Assembly: GCA_949987705.1 (NCBI GenBank)
Contig: OX465282.1
Span: 37,908,039 to 37,972,038, forward strand
Length of the DNA stretch: 64,000 bases
Direction: 5' to 3'
From: Thereva unica
Lineage: Eukaryota > Arthropoda > Insecta > Diptera > Therevidae
Within the stretch, counting starts at the first letter, position 1. Each line of letters opens with the position of its first letter. This document shows positions 41,510 through 53,126 of this stretch, in pieces. The translations under genes were made by a program, and so were the position numbers. The notes beneath the pieces are model-generated. The model saw only the letters and a program-made list of their open reading frames with translations. It was not told the origin of the DNA and ran no database searches.

Positions 41510-42346
41510 CAGGGGCGGCGCTTTCATAGTTGCAAATCGTGCACTTGCACCGGGCGCAATTTAAGAAATTAAGATTTTATAAAAATTTAAAACTTGGAAA
41601 AAAAATTGAAAAAGTATCACCGTGCCTTCATTAAGGGAACTGCACAGAGTGCCTGTGCCTTTTTCAATTTTCTTCTGCAAGGTGTGGCCAATCCAATTCC
41701 ATTTCGTTCGCTTGATTTCGTAATTATTCGTAATTCGTACAAGTCATACTATTATAGATCCCTAATTCTAATTCGGCGCGAAACACCTGGATCGCCTCTG
41801 TTCCGAAGTTGTTGAAAGCGCCCTCTAACTCCGGGAAAGCTGTTAAGTGGACTGTTTTTTCTCTATGCAAGATTCTACAGTAAAACCTAATACATGTACT
41901 GCAGTGTCCATCTATTATCTTTCGAAATATAAAGGCTTGCAAAACGACATAAAGACCTCTATTATGGAGATCCGAGTGTATAGTACTACAGAAATAGTTA
42001 GGGAAGTGCAGCCAACACCAAAAAACTTTCTGGGCGGGAGAGTTTTGTGAAGTTAAAGCGCAAGTAAACTCAGTACAAAAGCAGGATCCCGAAGCAAATT
42101 CTGATTAGAAAAGGGCAGAAGGGCGCTTTCATAGTTCCAACTTGTGTATTTGAACCGGGCGCAATTGGACGGAGTGAAAGTTTAGAAAAAAGTGAAAAAG
42201 GTTGCCCATGCCTTCATTTTCATATAATAAGAGTGTTTGTAGCTTTTTCCATTGTCCTTCTCTGCAAAACAAAAAAATAAACAGAAATGATGAGGGCGCA
42301 ATATGGCATACTGCACCGGGCGCAAAAAAGTGAAACGCCGGCCCTG
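41510..42346. mobile_element. hAT MITE with captured LINE sequence
   Basis: The ends CAGGGGCGGCGCTTTCA and, reverse-complemented, CAGGGCCGGCGTTTCAC match imperfectly. A perfect 8-bp duplication ACAGTTAC flanks it (41502-41509 and 42347-42354). 837 bp, no transposase. The left terminal segment (GGCGCTTTCATAGTTGC ... CACCGGGCGCAATT) is repeated inside near 42122-42165. The segment 41681-41726 ('AAGGTGTGGCCAATCCAATT') matches the RTE family B piece at 12299-12340, so a LINE scrap was inserted or captured. It sits just upstream (in LINE sense) of the family C endonuclease. Confidence 0.93.
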
Positions 42347-42525
42347 ACAGTTACCTGCATAATCCAGAGGTCATGACGGAGACGTGGTAGATAGGACTAA
42401 GCTGACAGAGCCGTGATTGTGTTTTCCTGAAAGCATTCCCTAGTTTTTGTTGTCTTTACACCCTGCACGTGTGAACACCCTAGGACCTATCGTCAGCACA
42501 TTGACCTCCATTTGTACTGTCTGTC

Positions 42526-42775
42526 TAACAACAGCTCTAGTCGGGAAGGAAGGAACTGCCGCAACTTAGCCGAGATATTTTTTTCCACCTTCTCCCAACC
42601 ATTACTATCGCGACTCTGACATTGCGGCATCAAGCAACAACTCGCTGCAGTGTCATGCCTCCTGAAACGAATTGAATCTCATCAACAAACCGATTACATG
42701 CGCTTTGGAGCAGTGAGGAGGGACTAACGAAGGCTATAACAGGAGGAATCCGGAATGTAAAGAGGAAAGAAGGGA
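42526..42775 (-). repeat. SINE body copy without head
   Basis: 'AACAGCTCTAGTCGGGAAGG', 'CTCCCAACCATTACTATCGC' and 'TCATGCCTCCTGAAACGA' follow the order of 25868-26110 with scattered differences. The tRNA-like head is missing, as expected of a 5'-truncated copy of the SINE on the minus strand. Confidence 0.88.
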
Positions 42776-42956
42776 AATCACTCACAACAAAAGAATACAC
42801 ATTGTTGTACCTATACTCTATACTACTGATATTCCACCCTTTGATTACCTTTTCAAAGGTCTAGTTTTTTCACCATATAATGTGTGCGCCTAACCATATC
42901 AGATTGGGTGGACATTGAAGTAATCATTTTGAAAATCTTTCAGGTTAATCCTTGTC

Positions 42957-43295
42957 TCACTTTAACCCGAAAAACTGAAACATCATCCTGCTCACCATCA
43001 AAAAGTTTTTCATTACATTGGGCTTATTATGCAGATCAGCTGAAGTCACCAAACTTCGTATGATATGTTGTACTTGTTGAAACCCCATCCACATTGGGAT
43101 ATAACTTTGTTTCTCCTTTAGTAAATTCTTCAAACTCAGGTAGCACTGTGGGCGATCAGTACAAAGATGAAGGATCCCTTGCGAACTTCTCCTGCTGATT
43201 TTTAATTTATTAAATTGCGTAAAGGGATCACCCTTGTGGGTGTGTATGGTCCTTACAGCACAAGCAAGTTTTAAATGATAATTCGCCAACCTCAA
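42957..43295 (-). CDS. Unassigned ORF (112 codons)
   Basis: An ATG-to-TAA minus-strand frame of 112 codons with mixed composition ('LHLCTDRPQCYLSLKNLLKE', 'IIRSLVTSADLHNKPNVMKN'). No family is recognised. It is one of few frames here outside identified repeats, so it is a candidate for an exon or an older TE gene. There is no splice, poly(A) or promoter evidence. Confidence 0.2.
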   Translation of the reverse strand: MRLANYHLKLACAVRTIHTHKGDPFTQFNKLKISRRSSQGILHLCTDRPQCYLSLKNLLKEKQSYIPMWMGFQQVQHIIRSLVTSADLHNKPNVMKNFLMVSRMMFQFFGLK

Positions 43296-43393
43296 CCATT
43301 GGTTTGGATTGAAATTTATAAATCCTATGTTCCAGCTTTCCTCGAATATAGTTTACCTTTTATTTGTATCGGATTTTAAAAACCACCCTAAAA

Positions 43394-43816
43394 CCTGAAC
43401 TACATTGAAAAGCAGTGCAGTGCAGCACTGTCCATTGAAATTAGACTTCTTGTAACTAAACGTGGCAGCTCACAGTAACTTCACTGCCTTGCACTGCACT
43501 GCACTGCGCTGCCTTGTCTTAGGCTAATTTCTAAAAAACTGCTTCGCACTGCATGCCAATTCCTGAAAAACATCAATGAAGTTGTCATTGCCATTGTTGT
43601 CAAAATGGATGACTAAAAATTGATAGAATCAGTGAGAAATAAGGGCTTTCTAGACAACACAAGTCACAGGGACTACAAAAAAAAACTATAAAAGGCTAAG
43701 GGAATAGTCAATGTTAAAATGCTGCTTGTTCAATGTGTCTTACCACGCGTTCTCTAATAAACTACTGCAACATACTGCGCAGTGCTGCACTGCCCTGCTT
43801 TCCAATGCAGTTCAGG
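43394..43816. mobile_element. MITE with CAGTGCAG-rich inverted ends
   Basis: The left end CCTGAACTACATTGAAAAGC and the reverse complement of the right end, CCTGAACTGCATTGGAAAGC, match at 18 of 20 positions. Both continue with 'AG.GCAGTGCAGCACTG'. Subterminal runs of TGCACTGCACTGC occur near 43490 as well. 423 bp, non-coding. The target duplication is unclear (flanks AAAA and CTTAA). Palindrome-rich ends resemble Harbinger MITEs, but this is an inference. Confidence 0.82.
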
Positions 43817-44286
43817 CTTAATTATGAAAAGTCTCCCAGTCAAAAGCATCATTAAAAACACAGCATTCTACTCTAGGAATGCAGCAGGCCATACTGCCAT
43901 CAAAATAAAAGTCCTCCTGTCACACAACAGTTATTTTCGATATTTTCATGTAAAACAGTAAGACTGGTTTTATCACCGTGCTTTATGGTCGAAAAAATAG
44001 TGTAATACCCCGACTTTATCGGCCGAACTGTGCAAGTTTGAGCAAATAGGTGTACTAAAATTCAATTCTAGCCTTAGTTCAAATACATTTTCACTTATTG
44101 AACTCAGGAAAAATCAAGCCTGAGTGCGCCCAACAGAATATGAAATTGAGCTTAATCGAGCGAGCGACTACAAACAGGAAAGAATACCTACTAAGTGGAA
44201 CAAGTGAACAGGAAGTCCTCTGGTATAATAATCGGACGACTTAACCCCTAGTTTACCGAGTTCTGCAGTTTGGTCCAACTTCGCAG
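43817..44286. other. No gene recognised
   Basis: Unassigned sequence between a MITE and SINE/CR1 scraps. No supported frame. Confidence 0.5.
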
Positions 44287-44345
44287 CTTACCCGACTAGA
44301 GCTTTCAGTTCAAAGGGGCTTTTATTCTTTCACATAAAAAATACA
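44287..44345 (+). repeat. SINE 3' segment
   Basis: 'CCCGACTAGAGCT', then 'AAAGGGGCTTTTATTCTTTC' and 'ACATAAAAAA', reproduces the 3' part of the SINE at 25786-25870 (minus strand there). It is 5'-truncated and sense-oriented on the plus strand. Confidence 0.7.
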
Positions 44346-44349
44346 TACA

Positions 44350-44480
44350 TAGCAACACGATTATGGAACCATCTTCTATAACAAGTATTGACGAACCCTT
44401 AGTACATTTAACAAATCAAGCAACATTTAAGAATTCAACTTATAGTTCGAACTAAGCTTACTACTACAAAATGTATCATG
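44350..44480 (+). pseudogene. CR1-like LINE C-terminal scrap
   Basis: The frame gives 'TRLWNHLL.QVLTNP' (stops within), which matches the 'TRLWNNLLQ' C-terminal block of the CR1-like copy near 48330-48370. It is followed by 'AAGCTTACTACTAC', the start of that family's 3' tail. A very short 5'-truncated fossil. Confidence 0.65.
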
Positions 44481-46030
44481 ACAAAGATTGCAATGTACTC
44501 GTAGTACAAAGCGTAATCTTTATCGCCTTTCGATCTCCATTGGCTTGGTAATCATAGGTCCAACAGTTTCACGCAATAATACTATTTTTTGCAACTCTCA
44601 CAATTATCATCAAGAAGAAAATAATAAGCAGGTATAAGTGTAAATGCACTAATTTTATATCGCTTAAAAGAAAATAACAAAACATTCTTAATAATGTGTC
44701 TATGGACTTTATTATGACCCCTTTATATCACGTGCTATGAGGTTGATACTCAACTTAGAAAAGGAAAAAAAATCAGTCGAATCATCAATATCACTCAAAC
44801 TTCTTAATTTTTTTTTTTTTTGATATTTCTTAAAATAACACTATTCCCACCGCAATGTAGAAATATATATGTACATATATATTTTAACCAAACTAAAAAA
44901 ACAACTATATTTTTACACAAGCAATCTCAGTTTTATAATGCCCACGTAAAATCGGCTTTCAATAATCAATTAAAAGAAAATTTACTATAATTACTCAGGT
45001 ATTTTTAAAAAACCTGAATAGTTTAGAAAAGCATTAAACGAATTTCGTATTTTTCAAATAAACGGATCCAAATGAGTTTTAAATTAGAAAATTATATTTT
45101 GAGACCCACAAGAAATACATGACCGCCCATCTAATTACCTTGTCCCAAAGACACTGTGGCCAGAAAACTTTCGGTAATTTACCTTAACTCTCGTTTTCCG
45201 TGCTTGCATGATATTAAACGTTGCCTCTTTATTTTGGGTCGTTTTTTTCTTCATATATAGATATTCACCACACGAAAATCACAACCAGTAGAATGAAAGA
45301 TATTTTTAAACAATTTAATTAAAAGGCAATAAATACACGTGGATATCAGGTCATACTTATAAAGGCATGACAATTAGAAATTGAAAAGCCGTTAGGATGC
45401 CTCGGTCGAAATTTTGTTGGCACACGCAGGTGATATATTATCGCAATCAATGCAGAGCTTCACCTACGAAACTGCCATAATTAATGGATTTTGAGCATGT
45501 CAAGCAAGCGCATTCGCGGCGGTATTATTTACTGTGGTAGCGCCAAAAAATCGAATCCGAACTTGTTTTTTGTAGGTCCACTTAAAGATACGGGCTGCTT
45601 GTAAAAGTACCTTACGAGTTTTCCTTCTTCTTGCACCCGTGGTGGTCTTAAAGGTATCGGAATTTGAGCAGAAATGCTTCACATTCGAGATAATTTGTTT
45701 CATAGAAATATGGAGTAAGGCGTTCTCATACTTAAAAAAAGTGACATTTTTTAATTGAGTTGTGATAGAGCAATTACGGTGGAATAGTTTCAGGAAATTC
45801 CTAACGACAAGCGTAGCAAACTATGAAATGAAACTTCGGAAAGAAAATAGAAAAACCGAAAAAAATGATGGCTTATAAGATAGATCATAATCTTGTAGTT
45901 AAACACAATATCACTGTCTTTAGAAGATAACAAGACGTGGATTCGCAAACAGAGAATTTATTGATAGTTTGCTTTCATAAATAACTTCAATTTGGCTGAC
46001 GTTTAGTTTCAGTTCAGTTTAGCATATTTG
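44481..46030. other. No gene recognised
   Basis: AT-rich. A 67-codon minus-strand frame (45500-45703) contains a basic stretch 'GARRRKTRKVLLQAARIFKW' but no domain I know. A run of 14 T lies near 44808-44821. Confidence 0.45.
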
Positions 46031-46130
46031 AGGGCCTCGGTAGTCTAGGGGTAAAGCGCCGGTAAAGCGCCTGGCTACCATTCCAGAGATTCCGGGTTCG
46101 AGTCCCGGCAGTGCACTACGGTCCTTCCTA
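46031..46130 (+). mobile_element. tRNA-like SINE head
   Basis: 'GGGCCTCGGTAGTCTAGGGG' (A box 46041-46051) and GGTTCGAGTCC (B box 46095-46105) match the head at 26160-26245. Between the boxes GTAAAGCGCCG is tandemly duplicated, and the usual body does not follow. It is not a functional tRNA: the 5' GGCCTCG has no complementary 3' arm. Confidence 0.82.
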
Positions 46131-46164
46131 GCTGTAGACTATAAGAGTGAGCCGAGCGGGCAAG

Positions 46165-46310
46165 TCTAGTGTAGCGGAAGAATTGATTCAATACCGACAA
46201 CAACCCGAACATGCCGAAACATCAACGTTGGACGCTTAATATTGAACACTCGTAGTTCGAGCATCGCCCACACGATGCGTCCTACCGTCAAGCGTCCCAG
46301 TGTAGAGCTA
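46165..46310 (-). repeat. MITE G fragment (inverted relative to 30453)
   Basis: 'GATTCAATACCGACAACAAC', 'TAGTTCGAGCATCG' and 'CACACGATGCGTCCTA' match the reverse complement of 30465-30610. It ends near 'TGTAGAGCTAG', the counterpart of the 30453 terminus. The other end is lost. It lies directly after the SINE head. Confidence 0.85.
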
Positions 46311-46789
46311 GTTTAAGAGGATTTTCCTCTTGACTACAGCTAAGAGGCTACAAGGCTTTTTGCTAAGCACCCTGATCACGGATCCGTAGAGGTGATAGCT
46401 GGAAATACCATCATATTAGGCAACAGCTGTTATAGAGGTCCTGGGCTTATCGCCTGAGCTTAGCAATTTTCTTTTTAGACAGCCCTGCCGACCATTCATC
46501 GTCAAGAAAGATACTACACATGGACTCTGCCTTTTTGGAGTTTTCCTGAATACTCACTTCCCGGGTAACAAGTATTATAGGAAGAAATGTGCCAAACCGT
46601 CTCCATGGTAAATTTGTGCCTTAATACCAAATTTGCAACAGAGGATGTATGGCATTATTGGCCCATGACTGATGTTAATCTATTAGAAGTGCTTACCGCT
46701 TCTGGAAGCGGACAAAATTATTTCCATTTCGTAGATGCGAGTCTTAAAGGAAAAAGCTTTATAAACTAGAACAATGCATCGTCCTGGAA
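46311..46789. other. No gene recognised
   Basis: A 60-codon frame at 46587-46769 has no recognisable domain. This may be decayed upstream sequence of the CR1-like LINE that starts to be recognisable at about 46790. Confidence 0.4.
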
Positions 46790-48570
46790 GCCCTAGAACT
46801 CATGCTAGACCTGCACTTTTAAAACCCTGTACTTAGAAGAAGCCAGTCGCATTTTGAGCGCCACTGCCTCATGTAGACCTCATGTGAATTGGCCTATAGG
46901 AAACACAAGCGCAGCTAACACTTTGTCCCGTAAGGAATGTCCTGTGTGACCCCCGTCGAGAGTATATAGAAATAAGAAATTGCTGCAAATATACCGTCAG
47001 GAAAGCCAAAACCAAATTTTACAACAAGTTGAGAACTCCTTAGTACCGGTGGTAGCAATCAAGCAAATCCCATCAAGAAGAATTTTACCACATTAACAAC
47101 CCCTGACTTTTATACGAGGAAGAGGTAACGACAGACAGCAAATCCTGGATCGATTTATTAGCATCTCTATTTGCCTCAAATTCTTCTTTGCCTGCGGCTG
47201 CCATGTCACCCCTCGCACTCCAAACTGAAACCACACTGAAACTCCAACTGCCGCCAAATTGCAATTATTTCTATTCCTCCAAAATCCTGGAGACTTATGC
47301 TCAGCTTATGGAATATCTAACATCCAGCGTACCTTCCAACAAAAAAGATCCATTAGCGATCTTTAAGTTTGCGTTATAGAACAACTCAACCGAAGCTTAC
47401 ATCGATTTGGTGAGTCTGATGTGGTTATTCCAGATATCTCCAAGGTTTTTCACAGAGTATGGCACCTCAGTTCGTTTCTTTTCTATTTCAAAGCTAATGG
47501 AGTTGACTCGGTTCGACAGAAATGGATTGAGAGTTAAATCAAGTATGGAACGGCGTTGATAATGCAAGACAAGCACGTGCCTGATCCTGCCTTGACGATG
47601 GCGGACTAATGTTCAATAAAAAAGGATATTAACATCATTCTCGTTTGGGGTTTTTGACGCGCTGTCGAGCTCAATGCCTCCGAAGCGAAGTACTTTCTTA
47701 TTTCCAAAAAATGTGCAACACTTTTGCCACCGTGTCGTTGGATGATGTTGATCTTGTGGCCGACCCATCCCTCATTATCTTAGGTGTGACTCGAGCCAAA
47801 GACTTGCGATGCAATGGCCCAAATTCGAAATCGCCAAACAAGCATATCAGTGTTTGGGAAGTCTTAAGAAGTGCAACCATGAGGCCGTGCTGTAATAAGC
47901 AAATACTACATGCAGCTTCTTCTCGAATATAACTCTCTCATTTGACGCGACGTTATTAGATAAAGTACAAAAAAGGCCCTCAAATTAATTCATGGGGACG
48001 TCGTTTGCTCTGTCGTCGCCCCTTTGAGCCACCGTACGAATGTAGTGGCACAGCCAATGTAGTAGCACAGAGGAAATTCATAGAAATTTCATCCCTACAT
48101 TATACCGACTAGTACCTACCCAATAGGCCTAACTTGGCCGCAGTCTTCACCATGTGCGGTGCCCCATCACTCCTTAAAAAAATCATACCGACTGCTCCGT
48201 CGAAATAAAGCCTTCATGGTAATCTTATACCCGCAAAACCAGATTGCTCGCCCGCCTCATTCCCTCTATTAGCACCACACGACCCTTTTCACGCACTCTA
48301 CAGACTAGTAACTCGTTTCTAAATAGAACAACTCGGCTGTGGAACAATCTCTTGCAGTTAGTATCTTCAGTCTGCAGACTTGAACAACATCCAAGAGTTT
48401 AAACGCAGGGTTCATTGCTCCTCCTTTAACACCCTTCCTAACCATCATAACCATAAACCTATAGTATTGCACGTACTAAGCTTATTACTAGACATTGCAC
48501 CATGACGTGTCAAATGCCGACATTATGGACTGGTGGTATAAAGGGTGATTTTTTCTTAACTAAGAACTGC
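46790..48570 (+). pseudogene. CR1/Jockey-clade LINE, linker to 3' end
   Basis: Pieces in order: a linker with 'ELLSTGGSNQ' (near 47030), 'DLLASLFASNSSLP' (47155), a decayed 'GFR...TSD' region, motif A as 'VIPDISKVFHRVWHL' (47425; expected 'ALDISKAFDRVWH', catalytic D retained), 'ELNASEAKYFLISKKC' (47665), the thumb and C-terminal '.KALKLIHGDVVCSVVAPLSH' (47970), 'NNSAVEQSL'/'TRLWNNLLQL' (48330), then the 3' tail with 'GACATTATGGACTGGTGGTA' (48518). The YADD block and much of the palm are missing, and stops and frameshifts are frequent. Best preserved member of its family in the window, but inactive. Confidence 0.85.
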
Positions 48571-49919
48571 AACTAAAATAAAGCGTATAAAAAGATGTCT
48601 CGTGCGATCATATTATAAAAAATCTTCTTTTGATCGGTATATACATTTAAAAAAAAAAACTAAATAACTTGTATATAATGAATTATATCACATCTGCTTG
48701 TAAAAAAATGTATGACATTCTGAGTGTCTACATGTGTTCATAGTATACCAAGATTTACAAACCGTACAGACAGTAAAGTTTGGCAATATTACCTACAGAT
48801 TAGAAATGGTTTTCAATAATTATTAAAATATAATAACTCAAAACTTCATAATTTTAATTATTTTCAAAACGCAATTAAATTGTAACTTGCGCCAATATAC
48901 CTCTTAACACCCACTTACATTTTCAAATCGTCATCAGAGAGAGGATTCCTCGGCGTCTTCCTCTAGAAGACCGTGTCTTGCAGGTTATAAATTAAGCAAA
49001 AACGAAGAAGGAGCAGATAATCGATTTTTGTTTATGTACATTGAACATATTTTAATGAAGTAGTAAAAACTCATTCATAAAAATCTCCAGAAGACAGAGT
49101 GAGTCCAGATCAAATGAGGCACGAGTTTCGTCTTCTCTGCGTTTAGCAGCAGGCAAATGGCCAGACCACGAGCTCACCACACTTCCAGATTTCTTACCTA
49201 CTCCTAATAAGGTCCATATGCACCTTCAATCTGAGTGATTTTCATAGCCGCCTGACTGGTTCAAATTAATTTCATCTTCGTGAAATCCAGACAAAGGGCT
49301 AAGCCTGCTCTTGAAATGATTGGAAACAAGAAAAGATACCCAACTTAGATTATAAGGCTTTGATTCTTAACGAATTCTCTCGCTGAATATGCAAACCGAT
49401 TTGCACTTATGAATAATGGAGAAAGACTTCGTTAGAGACATGTCCGGGGACTTACCTTAAAGCAGACACTTTACTATCGAATTGAATTTGTCCAGTGTCT
49501 CCGTAGTAATGACATTTTTTTGTTAATGGCTTACATTGTGCTATTTCTTTCTTCAACTATTTATACTACATTTGAACATTAAATTGATTACGGTCCTTCT
49601 AACACTAATAGTTATACGTAATAGTGAGCTCAATTTATTTGGCTGTTTGTCAGGTATTACGAAGGTAGATTTACTTGTTGAAATGATAGCCACCCTAATT
49701 AAATAGAAAATGGCATTTTCATCAGGTAGTCGTTTTTAGCGATTACGCGATTCTGTTACTCGTTTGAACTTTGTTTATGGTATGGGTCTAATGACGAGGG
49801 ATACAGGTAACGCTCACCTAAGATTTAGTGTCAAAAGTGATGGTGTTGAACTTAGAATCAGTTTTGATTTGTATGTAAAAATCAAGCTTAGAAATCACTT
49901 TTTGCGCTATTAGTCCGTC
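48571..49919. other. No gene recognised
   Basis: AT-rich; no frame above 60 codons and no repeat shared with other parts of the window was noticed. Confidence 0.5.
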
Positions 49920-50300
49920 AAGTCGTTCAGGTAGGTCATGGTGCAATATTTAGTAGTAAGTGTTTATTTGAAAAATAGAAGAGAATATAATAGGTTATTG
50001 ATCAGAGGGTGTTTGAGTAAATGTCAATGAACCTTAATTAACGAAACACTGACTGCGCAAGATTATTCCAAAATCGCATTGTTCTATATATAAGTGAACG
50101 AAGAGATAAGCGGGCTAGTCTGGTATTTCGGGAAAAGTATTGCTGCACCACTTGGAATTTCTCGATTTTAGTGGAACAGCCGCTATAGTTATAACGGTAA
50201 CATTTTGAAAGCGCTGCTACTGCCCACACTGAGGCGCAAATGGTATTGTCACCAATGAATTTAATTTTGTGGTTTTGCATCTTGTCCAGCCACGCCAAAG
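49920..50300 (-). pseudogene. CR1-like LINE C-terminus (antisense)
   Basis: The minus-strand frame at 50038-50298 reads 'WLDKMQNHKIKFIGDNTICA', 'YNYSGCSTKIEKFQVVQQYF' and 'RTMRFWNNLAQSVF'. This is the CR1-type C-terminal region ('LDKVQ..A..LI', 'R...LWN.LP..VF'). Below it, 'CACCATGACCTACC' (49934) and 'ACTACTAAATATTG' belong to the 3' tail. 5'-truncated; this subfamily differs from the copy at 46790. Confidence 0.85.
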
Positions 50301-50589
50301 TAATGGAGGATTAAATTGCACATTGAAATCACAAACATCGCGATGTTTATTTAGTGATTTGGAATATATTATTATTCTATCGTAGATCCTCGATTAAAAA
50401 CCTACGAAGTTTAGAGTTTGTTAAGCCGATAGATTCACTCCATCTACTGATACAGAAAGAAATTCGGTACAGGTTTTAATAGAGGTGAGACATTACTTCG
50501 ATGTAGAGATGTTAACACAGTTCTTATGGCCGAATGTGTTCGATGACTTTGTTGATAAAGTTGAACTTTACGATTTAAAAAACAAAGGT

Positions 50590-51240
50590 CTGGCATGTGC
50601 TAAATCTGCGTACGCTAAGAGGTGATGCCTCTCTACCTCCATGCGTCTCAATAGCTGGTTCATAGTTACGGCCCATATTTACGCCCTTTCGGACCGAGCT
50701 GTCGCCCAAGATCAAGCTCATCATCCTGCCAGCAAGCATTTGGTGGATAAGGCACCAGCGATGCCTCAATCCCATGTTCTGTCAAGGCCAGGGTAATGAT
50801 GTCCGGCAATACATTGTTAAACACCCCCTCTATGTCAAGAAATGTTTCTAATGTATACTCCTTGGCCTCGAGGGATTTTTCAATGGTTGAAACCAATGAG
50901 GGAAGAGCGGTATCAGTAGATTTGCCCTTTGTATAAGGGTGTTGTGCGCCAGAGAGATTCGAGATCTGACGTGGATTCTATATTGCTGCAAAAGGTAGCC
51001 CAGGAGGTACGTTTGGTCTTCCTTATTGCCATTTTGTATCTATTTAGCGTCGACTTATAGCAGCCCCAGGAGGTTCCACTGTTGCTGCGTGTAGCTGAAT
51101 TAAATTCTTTTCTACACTCTTTTCGGAGTATTTCAAGTTCGCGAGACCACCATGGGGTTTGGAAGCCTCTTTTTTATGCGGTCTGTTCGAAGAAGCTTTA
51201 TTAATGGCGTAAGTACATTGTTCTGTGAAATTGTCCACAA
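50590..51240 (-). pseudogene. LINE family L-like, linker and RT (antisense)
   Basis: On the minus strand: 'GFQTPWWSRELEILRKECRK' (linker, near 51150), 'YKMAIRKTKRTSW' (near 51040), then a deletion to 'YTKGKSTDTALPSLVSTIEK' (RT, near 50920), 'EYTLETFLDIEGVFNNVLPD' (motif A with D, near 50850), 'LTEHGIEASLV', and after a frameshift 'LAGRMMSLILGDSSVRKGVN' (near 50720). The RT entry motif and YADD are missing. The linker matches the one at 21490-21690. Confidence 0.88.
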
Positions 51241-52291
51241 TGCTGTTGTGTTGTTCCCGGGTTTGGGAATACAGGGAGGCTTATGAGCAAGGATCTTTGC
51301 GATAATCCTAATATAGTAACTGTTTGGATTCCTGCACTTTTTTTAAAAAAAATTCCAAAAATTAAACAAAGGAAGAAGAAACTAACTTCACACGCACATC
51401 TACATACATCGCCTTCATGATGATAACAAAAGGAGCCGTTATGAAAAGGCCAGCTCCCGAGTACCAGCAGCAGCTGCAGTAAATTCACTTGAACATCAGT
51501 AACCGAAGAATACGCATCATAGCAATTATCAATAACCAGTCCGGAATATTTTAATTGAAATTAATATAATTAATAAATACCGTATATATGTAAATATAGT
51601 AAAGTACATCGTGAAGTTAAAGTTTGAATTAAAAATAAATAATTAAAGTTGGAATTATGTAGTCGAAGGTTTTCAATTTAATAGAACCCTAGTCGTCCTC
51701 ATTTTCCCAGGAAACAAGGAAATCAGTATCGTTTTGAAAACCACCAGGAGTCACCTGCAGCAGCATCTTTACCCACAAAGTTTTAACCCTTCCCAAAACA
51801 GTAACCCATGCTTGTCCTTTTGAGGTTTGTTATTTTAGAATGGTCTTAGCTTACTGAGGCCCCAGTTTAGTCATCGCCACTTGATGGCGAGGGTGGGTAG
51901 CTCAGTTCTGTTATACGCAGCGTAAGTAAGGGCAGCAGCGTTGAAAAGGATGGTAGAAAATTCATACGGAATAAGCGCATTCCGCGCATTCGCGCTTACA
52001 GGACTAAGTTCGTTACACGGGAGCATGAAGAAATAAATTACGTCCTCACGCAGTTCTTGAGTGAACATGGGAGATAAGAGAAATTTTAAGCCTCTTTTCC
52101 ATTTTAAAATCGAGCAGGAATCATTTTTCCTCACGAGCGATTTCGAATCAATTTGATTCCGCTCATAAATTGATTATTATCATTTTCTGATCCAAACAAC
52201 TTTTGATCGATCGGCACCAAATTTTGAGCGGAATCAGTGATTAGTGGAAATCACATATTTTGCAACACTGCTAGACAGCATCGTAACATGG
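51241..52291. other. No gene recognised
   Basis: Frames at 51201-51488 (-) and 51871-52134 (-) show no domain. AT-rich between 51490 and 51700. No repeat assigned. Confidence 0.45.
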
Positions 52292-52940
52292 TCTCGGCTA
52301 GGTTAGGTTAGATTGAAATGGTTGCTCTCCCATTAGGGAGCCCACTTAGGCACACCATTGGACCTATTGTGATGCCATTCTAGTGTTGGGAAAAAATTCA
52401 GACCATTTCAAGCCATTTGCAGCTTTTGCAGCTTTTGATAAAGGTCAGGAACCCCAGTATTTTGCAGCTCACTCCACCAAGGAAAGATGTGCCGAGGAAG
52501 ATCCCCTTTTTCCTTGCAAGGGCGGGACATGTACAGAGAAGATGGGAGGCAGTTTCTTCCTCTTCCCCATTACCACAGCTTCTGCATAAGTCGTTGTGGG
52601 GAGCCCCAATCTTTTGGCATGTAGACCAAAGGGACAGTGACCGGTCAGCACCTTCACTACATGGCTTATCTGTTCAAGTGAACAAGAGATTTTGAACGCT
52701 CGGCCATATTGTGTGAAGAGTGCGACACACTGTTGGTGTGGTCCATCTCAGCCCAGCTCGGGGCTAAGCTGATTCTTAACACAGCCAACTTATAGGTGGC
52801 TAAAGGCATTCTCATTTGGGTTAAATGGGGTGCCCTTTCCACTTCTGTTCCCTATCTGGCAAGGTCACCTGCCCTACAGTTCCTCTTAATCCCCTGTGTC
52901 CAGAAACCCAATAATCGTAGATGTTGTGAGGACTAGCTAC
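52292..52940 (-). pseudogene. LINE family L, RNase H end, cysteine motif and 3' UTR (antisense)
   Basis: On the minus strand: 'WVSGHRG' and, shifted, 'GNCRAGDLAR' (RNase H end, 52900-52850), then 'GHCPFGLHAKRLGLP' (52640), a cysteine cluster 'LCRSCGNGEEEE' (52580) and 'LCTCPALARKRG' (52530), a stop, and the 3' UTR with 'ATGGCATCACAATAGGTCCA' to 'TCTAACCTAACCTAGC' (52292-52380). Same organisation as 56905-57495 and 22485-22716 plus 25648-25740. Frameshifts interrupt each block. Confidence 0.92.
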
Positions 52941-53126
52941 TGGGAAGGTTAAGCTTTGTACAGATTAGCAGTTTGATCCGCGCTCCAAAACTTAGTGCAA
53001 ATATCATAATAAAAACTTTTTACGAATTAGGTAATCAGGCTCATGTAACCTAAACGAAACGAAAACGAAACCGAAATGAATTCCAATATGGTAGCGATTA
53101 TATAGCAATCGGACCGAATCGATTCT

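Noticed and set aside
46031..46120. A functional tRNA gene on the plus strand
   Set aside because: Same head as the SINE, with a duplicated segment between boxes and no pairing acceptor arm.
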